Of a stretch of 64,000 bases of DNA, positions 60,488-64,000 are shown in pieces. The notes beneath the pieces are model-generated. The model ran no database searches and was not told where the DNA came from. It worked only from the letters and a program-made list of their open reading frames with translations. The position numbers and the translations under genes were made by a program. This DNA is from QYOJ01 sp043810345 (GTDB lineage Bacteria > Bacteroidota > Bacteroidia > Bacteroidales > FEN-979), in the NCBI GenBank assembly GCA_043810345.1, contig JBDROF010000102.1, positions 1 through 64,000 on the forward strand, read 5' to 3'. Each line of letters starts with the position of its first letter. Within the stretch, counting starts at the first letter, position 1.

Positions 60488-60585
60488 TCCTGTTTTACTT
60501 TGCTGATCCTTGATGATTTTGGCATACAACCACTTGATAATCAAAATCGGGCAGTTTTATTGGAGATCATCGAAGACATACATGA
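60488..60585 (+). pseudogene. IstB ATPase, middle part, inverted
   Basis: The plus-strand frame contains LLILDDFGIQPLDNQNRAVL and LEIIEDIHE, the Walker B region of IstB. In intact IstB this directly precedes the RHGxRSTIITSQLP segment found at 60475 on the other strand. Confidence 0.8.
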
Positions 60586-60597
60586 AAAATATATCAA

Positions 60598-60674
60598 TAT
60601 GCTTGACAGGCATGGGGTCGCTAGTTCGAACCGAAGCTCACGAGGACGAAGTCCGAGTAATCTAGTACATCCCA
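60598..60674 (+). pseudogene. tRNA-Val-like 3' half with enlarged T loop
   Basis: An anticodon arm TATGC-TTGACAG-GCATG (the same loop as tRNA-Val GAC but compensated stem bases), then T-stem GCTAG and CTAGT separated by 37 nt instead of 7, and the acceptor end ACATCCCA identical to tRNA-Val. The 5' half is missing; IstB sequence lies there. The T-loop insert contains GGAC-GAA-GTCC. Either an old attachment site or a decayed tRNA. Confidence 0.5.
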
Positions 60675-60732
60675 CTACTCACCTCCAACATCCCTCTGCC
60701 ACACGAGAAGCAAATGGTGATTCCGGTACAGT

Positions 60733-60802
60733 AGTTGGCAGTTGGCATTCACGTCTCACGTCCTACGTCTCACGTCTCACGTCCTACGTCTTCCGTCTCC
60801 CC
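60733..60802 (+). repeat. Heptamer array AGTTGGC/TCTCACG
   Basis: Ten words in 7-nt phase: AGTTGGC twice, ATTCACG, TCTCACG, TCCTACG, TCTCACG twice, TCCTACG, TCTTCCG, TCTCCCC. It runs into the 3' end of the response-regulator gene and encodes its last residues. Confidence 0.95.
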
Positions 60803-61198
60803 TTCCAGATATTTCCTGATGAGTTCCAGCATCTCATTCGCCCGTATCGGTTTGGTGATGAAATCCCAGCACCCGGCAGATAAGGCTGCTTTCCTGTCCT
60901 GCTCGGAAGCATAGGCCGTTTGAGCAATGACCGGCAACTCTTTCCGGAAGGAGGTGATCTCCCGGGTGGCATCCAATCCGTTCATCCCGGGTAACCTGAT
61001 ATCCATCAGTATCACATCCATCTCCGGGTGAGCATGGCAGAGGTTGACCGCCTGTTGCCCTTCCAGAGCATGGAAGATGGTGGCACGGGTAGGCTTTAAT
61101 AATACATCCAGGTAACTGAAGCAAACCTGATCATCTTCGACAATCAGGATGTTCCTGCCCTGCCAGTTGAGTTCTCCCCGCAAACGAATGTTTCCCAT
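60770..61198 (-). CDS. Single-domain response regulator (paralogue 2)
   Basis: A 142-residue receiver-only protein, closely related to the one at 52784. ILIVEDD, phospho-acceptor in VILMDIRLPGMNG, AQTAYA and FITKPIRANEM are intact. The last ~11 residues (EGETEDVGRET) are encoded by the TCTCACG-type heptamer array, so the tail differs from its paralogue. An output or partner is not evident. It follows the nitronate monooxygenase gene on the same strand. Confidence 0.9.
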   Translation of the reverse strand: MGNIRLRGELNWQGRNILIVEDDQVCFSYLDVLLKPTRATIFHALEGQQAVNLCHAHPEMDVILMDIRLPGMNGLDATREITSFRKELPVIAQTAYASEQDRKAALSAGCWDFITKPIRANEMLELIRKYLEGETEDVGRET

Positions 61199-61227
61199 GG
61201 ATCAAGAATCTTGAAATGATAATTTTG

Positions 61228-62172
61228 TTAAAAACGGAGTGCTGTAAGTTGCTCTTTTGCTGTTCGGAATTCCTCCATGATCTCTGAAACAATCTGGCCT
61301 GCCGGTTTCATCTCCCGGATCAATCCGGATACCTGTCCGATCTCCAGCTCCCCTTCGTCCAGGTCACCTTCCAACATCCCTTTTTGTGCGCGCCCTTTCC
61401 CTAACAAGCGGGCCAGCTCCTCTGCAGAAGCCCCTGCATCTTCCATTTGACTGACCTTCTGGAAGAATTTATTCTTCAGCAATCGGACAGGCCCCAGCCG
61501 TTTCAATGCCAGCATCGTATCCCCATCAGTCGCTTCCAGTATCTTCTGTTTGAAAGCAGGGTGTGCCGAAGATTCGGGGGTAGCCACAAACCGGCTACCA
61601 ATCTGAACTCCTTCAGCGCCCAGAGCAAAGACAGCCAGCATGGCTTTCCCTGTAGCTATACCACCCGCTGCTATCAAAGGAAAATCCACAACTTCCCGGA
61701 CTTGGGGTATCAGGACCATCGTTGTGGTCTCCTCTTTGCCATTGTGACCGCCGGCTTCAAAGCCTTCAGCCACCACCGCATCCACTCCCGCATGTTGGCA
61801 TTTTACAGCAAATTTAACATTTGCAATAACATGTACCACGGTGAAACCTCTCCCCTTCAGATATTGTGTCCATTTCTCAGGATTACCTGCAGAGGTGAAA
61901 ACAATCTTCACCCCCTCTTCCTCGAGGATGTTAAACTTATCTTCATTCCTCTCGTAAAGAAGAGGAACATTTACACCAAAAGGGTTGCGCGTGGCCTGTT
62001 TACATTTCCTTACCTGGTCACGAAGCAGATCGGGGTGCATCGACCCGGAACCAATTAGGCCCAGGCCTCCAGAATTACTTACGGCTTGGGCCAGTTTCCA
62101 TCCGCTGCACCAGATCATCCCGGCCTGAATTATCGGGTACCGAATGCCAAGGAGATGGGTGATCCGGTTCAT
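61228..62172 (-). CDS. Nitronate monooxygenase / FabK-like flavoprotein
   Basis: A 314-residue TIM-barrel FMN enzyme of the NPD/FabK type: RITHLLGIRYPIIQAGMIW at the start, GSGSMHPDLL, AGFEAGGHNGKEET with the catalytic-type His, and IAAGGIATGKAMLAVFALGAEGVQIGSRF (phosphate-binding). It oxidises alkyl nitronates or reduces enoyl thioesters. Placement after a thiolase suggests a link to acyl-CoA metabolism, but the substrate is unknown. It overlaps the thiolase stop by 4 nt. Confidence 0.85.
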   Translation of the reverse strand: MNRITHLLGIRYPIIQAGMIWCSGWKLAQAVSNSGGLGLIGSGSMHPDLLRDQVRKCKQATRNPFGVNVPLLYERNEDKFNILEEEGVKIVFTSAGNPEKWTQYLKGRGFTVVHVIANVKFAVKCQHAGVDAVVAEGFEAGGHNGKEETTTMVLIPQVREVVDFPLIAAGGIATGKAMLAVFALGAEGVQIGSRFVATPESSAHPAFKQKILEATDGDTMLALKRLGPVRLLKNKFFQKVSQMEDAGASAEELARLLGKGRAQKGMLEGDLDEGELEIGQVSGLIREMKPAGQIVSEIMEEFRTAKEQLTALRF

Positions 62173-63410
62173 CCAGCCTTCCGGTAAACGATGGAGACGA
62201 GGGATTTGTCGTCTCCTCCCATGTTGATCGTTAGTCCGTATGGCCTTTCAGATGTGATCGGGATCTGGGCATCTCCGGCTTTGCCGGTGAGCTGTTCCAA
62301 AATGGTGATCGCCTGGTGGACGCCAGTGGCTCCCGTTGGATGTCCCCATCCAACAAGGCCGCCGGTAGTATTGAAAGGTACCTTTCCGGTACGCTTGGTA
62401 TTCCCCTGCAGGATAAATTCGGCACCACCTCCATGCGGGGCGAATCCGATGGCTTCCGTCGCCAGGATGCCGGCAATGGTAAAGCAGTCGTGGCACTCTA
62501 CGGTTCCGATCTGATCCTTGGTAATCCCTGCTGATTCGAGCGCTTTTCTGACGGCTTCCCTGGTGGTAGAGAGAACTGTTGGATCATCGGGCGGTTTGGT
62601 GATGTCCTCTTCTGCCTGGCCGATACCAATGATCTCAATCGCTTCACTCTTTGGAATTCCCACCCGCTTCAAGCCATCTTCAGAAACAACCGCAATGGCA
62701 GAGGCGCCATCGGAAACTTTGGAGCAGTCAAAGACATTCAGGCTGTCAACAAAACCCCGGGGATTGGGTTTCATCATCCCCAGCGACCAGAGGTCTTCTG
62801 TCGTATTGTGATACTCCTGGGCAGTAGGACAAAGGCGTGCATTTTCAATGGCGTTGACAAACCACTGTGCCATGGCTTTCCGGGGCTCTTCATCTCCGAA
62901 CTTCTCAAGGTAGGCTTTCGCACGGTCACTGAATAAGCCAGGAAAATAATAAGCATGTCCGTTTTTTCGTGATTTAGCCCAACTAGCAGCAGCCAGGATA
63001 TCGGCGCCATAGATGGCTTTCACCGTATTCTGAACTTCCACGCCCAGCACCAGTACCACTTCAGCCGTTTCTGCCAGCACGGAACGGATCCCGGTCACCA
63101 GAGCCAGAGCACCTGATGCGCAGGCACCTTCAACCCGCACAGCAGGTTTGTACCGTAATCCAGGATCAATGTAAGGCATAAAGGCTGCTAAATTACCCTG
63201 CCGGTTGAAACGGGCAGCAATGAAGTTGCCGATCACCGCTTCATCCACATTTTTAGCTCCGCCAATCTGTTTCAACACACCCTGACCCGCTTCTTTAATA
63301 TACTCATCTATACCCGGACGCGGCTTTTTCGGGTTAAATTCTTTCCGGCCTGTTCCCAGTGAGATGGTGTTGTAGCCGGCGACCATATATACTTTCTTGC
63401 GTAATTTCAT
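62169..63410 (-). CDS. Thiolase-fold acetyl-CoA acetyltransferase-like protein
   Basis: A 413-residue thiolase-superfamily protein of the SCP-x/thiolase-like type. The nucleophile Cys is in VEGACASGALAL (about 93), there is an ECHDCFTIAGILATEAIG block, and the C-terminal GGLVGWGHPTGATGVHQ carries the His. The second Cys of classical thiolases is not seen in the usual place. Probably cleaves or condenses acyl-CoA; substrate unknown. Co-transcribed with the dehydrogenase upstream and the flavoprotein downstream. Confidence 0.85.
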   Translation of the reverse strand: MKLRKKVYMVAGYNTISLGTGRKEFNPKKPRPGIDEYIKEAGQGVLKQIGGAKNVDEAVIGNFIAARFNRQGNLAAFMPYIDPGLRYKPAVRVEGACASGALALVTGIRSVLAETAEVVLVLGVEVQNTVKAIYGADILAAASWAKSRKNGHAYYFPGLFSDRAKAYLEKFGDEEPRKAMAQWFVNAIENARLCPTAQEYHNTTEDLWSLGMMKPNPRGFVDSLNVFDCSKVSDGASAIAVVSEDGLKRVGIPKSEAIEIIGIGQAEEDITKPPDDPTVLSTTREAVRKALESAGITKDQIGTVECHDCFTIAGILATEAIGFAPHGGGAEFILQGNTKRTGKVPFNTTGGLVGWGHPTGATGVHQAITILEQLTGKAGDAQIPITSERPYGLTINMGGDDKSLVSIVYRKAG

Positions 63411-63427
63411 AGTTTGTCCTCCTTCGT

Positions 63428-64000
63428 TTAATCCAGGTAATTATTAATAGGTCCGTAAGCATGAAAGAAGCCGGTCAACAGCACCGTGTTGACATCGTTC
63501 TCGTTGAAAGCCACTTTGTCAGCTACCAGTTTGAGCCCGATCTCTTTGGATCGTCTGGCATAATTTGTAGCCAGCTTGGCACCGAGCGTATTCATCCCCT
63601 TAATTTCATCAAAGATCGCTTTCAGAAGATCCTCTTTCTGCAGTGAAAATGCAACGCTTTTCCATGGCTGCATGGAGGCAGGCATGGGGCCAAGCTTTGC
63701 GTCACAGGCACCCTGAAAGCCGGAGATCATCACGTACTCCCTTGTGTCAGGGTTGAATACACCAACAGGCCTCCCCTTCTCATACTTCAGGATCCCATCT
63801 TTCTGGGAACCGTCAGAATACTGGCCTCCAAGAATTCCCTGTTCAATCAACCGGTCGAGCAGGTCGCTGTGGAGGTCTTCACCCTTCAGGAACGGGTTCA
63901 TCACACTCATGATATACTGGCAGACATCCACTCCGACATAATCGATCAACTGAAAAATACCCATGGGCCGGACGAGGTATTCCTGGCTGACTTTGTTTAC
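63428..64000 (-). CDS. 3-hydroxyacyl-CoA dehydrogenase, C-terminal part (cut by window edge)
   Basis: The frame is open to the right edge, so the gene continues beyond the window; the first Met in view (63964) is internal. The visible part covers the C-terminal dehydrogenase domain (EYLVRPMGIFQLIDYVGVDV, then DLLDRLIEQGILGGQYSDG) and a tail ending AYGPINNYLD. It oxidises 3-hydroxyacyl-CoA with NAD in beta-oxidation and fits the adjoining thiolase. Substrate range unknown. Confidence 0.8.
   Translation of the reverse strand, partial: VNKVSQEYLVRPMGIFQLIDYVGVDVCQYIMSVMNPFLKGEDLHSDLLDRLIEQGILGGQYSDGSQKDGILKYEKGRPVGVFNPDTREYVMISGFQGACDAKLGPMPASMQPWKSVAFSLQKEDLLKAIFDEIKGMNTLGAKLATNYARRSKEIGLKLVADKVAFNENDVNTVLLTGFFHAYGPINNYLD

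Noticed and set aside
60461..60883. A 140-residue protein on the plus strand
   Set aside because: Only the first ~40 residues are IstB; the rest reads through the tRNA-like fragment, a heptamer array and the antisense of a receiver gene.

Overview
The window looks like chromosomal DNA of a Gram-negative Bacteroidota, probably an uncultured Bacteroidales-type lineage. Evidence seen in the sequence: several promoters of the Bacteroidota type (TAnnTTTG at -7, in the best cases with a TTG 19-20 nt upstream), a type IX secretion C-terminal sorting domain, a PorE-like TPR/PD40/CRD/OmpA protein, lipid A and KDO genes (lpxB, kdsC-like), and Bacteroidota families such as DUF2851, DUF3467 and DUF2520. 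There is no rRNA operon and no CRISPR array.

Layout. 1-4.5 kb: four co-oriented genes of an integrated mobile element (CHC2/Toprim primase, SF3-like helicase, HTH excisionase-like protein, an RteC-like unknown) ending at tRNA-Pro/tRNA-Ser; no integrase is in view. 4.9-25.4 kb: chromosomal genes: PorE-like OmpA protein, metallophosphoesterase, a 1092-aa protein with 16 tandem repeats, lolD, sucC, an S41 protease, a rhomboid protease, a four-helix-bundle (IVP) gene inside a 38/39-bp inverted repeat, a helix-hairpin-helix protein, DUF2851, a coiled-coil/zapA pair, a structured non-coding region (6S candidate), rny, DUF456, tRNA-Asp, comEC and a TPR protein. 25.4-30.6 kb: a compact minus-strand cluster lpxB-surE-maf-ubiA-kdsC-DUF2520, then DUF3467. 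30.6-45.4 kb: the transcription/translation superoperon on the minus strand, read rpsU, xerC, hpf, four tRNAs, tuf, tRNA-Trp, secE, nusG, rplK, rplA, rplJ, rplL, rpoB, rpoC. 45.5-49 kb: a DPP IV-like peptidase, a flavin reductase and tRNA-Val. 49-54 kb: a beta-barrel protein, a GH16 hydrolase, a T9SS-sorted protein, a receiver protein and the C-terminal half of an acyl-CoA dehydrogenase. 54-60 kb: an A/T-rich island of two glycosyltransferases and two GH130-type proteins, bordered by IS21 and IS630 remnants. 60.7-64 kb: a second receiver protein, then nitronate monooxygenase, thiolase and a 3-hydroxyacyl-CoA dehydrogenase cut by the window edge.

The most notable observations are these. (1) rpoB carries an in-frame amber codon (GAG to TAG in the conserved RFGEMEVWALEA motif), immediately followed by ATG, splitting it into 1199 + 68 residues. 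(2) The window holds many degenerate tandem arrays with a strict 7-nt (sometimes 8-nt) period and a shared word vocabulary (TCTCACG, ATTCACG, AGTTGGC, CTTCAGT and others). They occupy spacers, overlap gene 3' ends and enter comEC in frame. (3) The IVP gene is enclosed by near-perfect inverted repeats built from the same kind of 7-mers. (4) Perfect palindromic REP-like sequences have landed at gene ends; one encodes a C-terminal extension of ribosomal protein L11. (5) A mobile GT/GH130 island apparently interrupts an acyl-CoA dehydrogenase gene and is bordered by an IstB gene with an internal inversion and a tRNA-Val-like 3' half.
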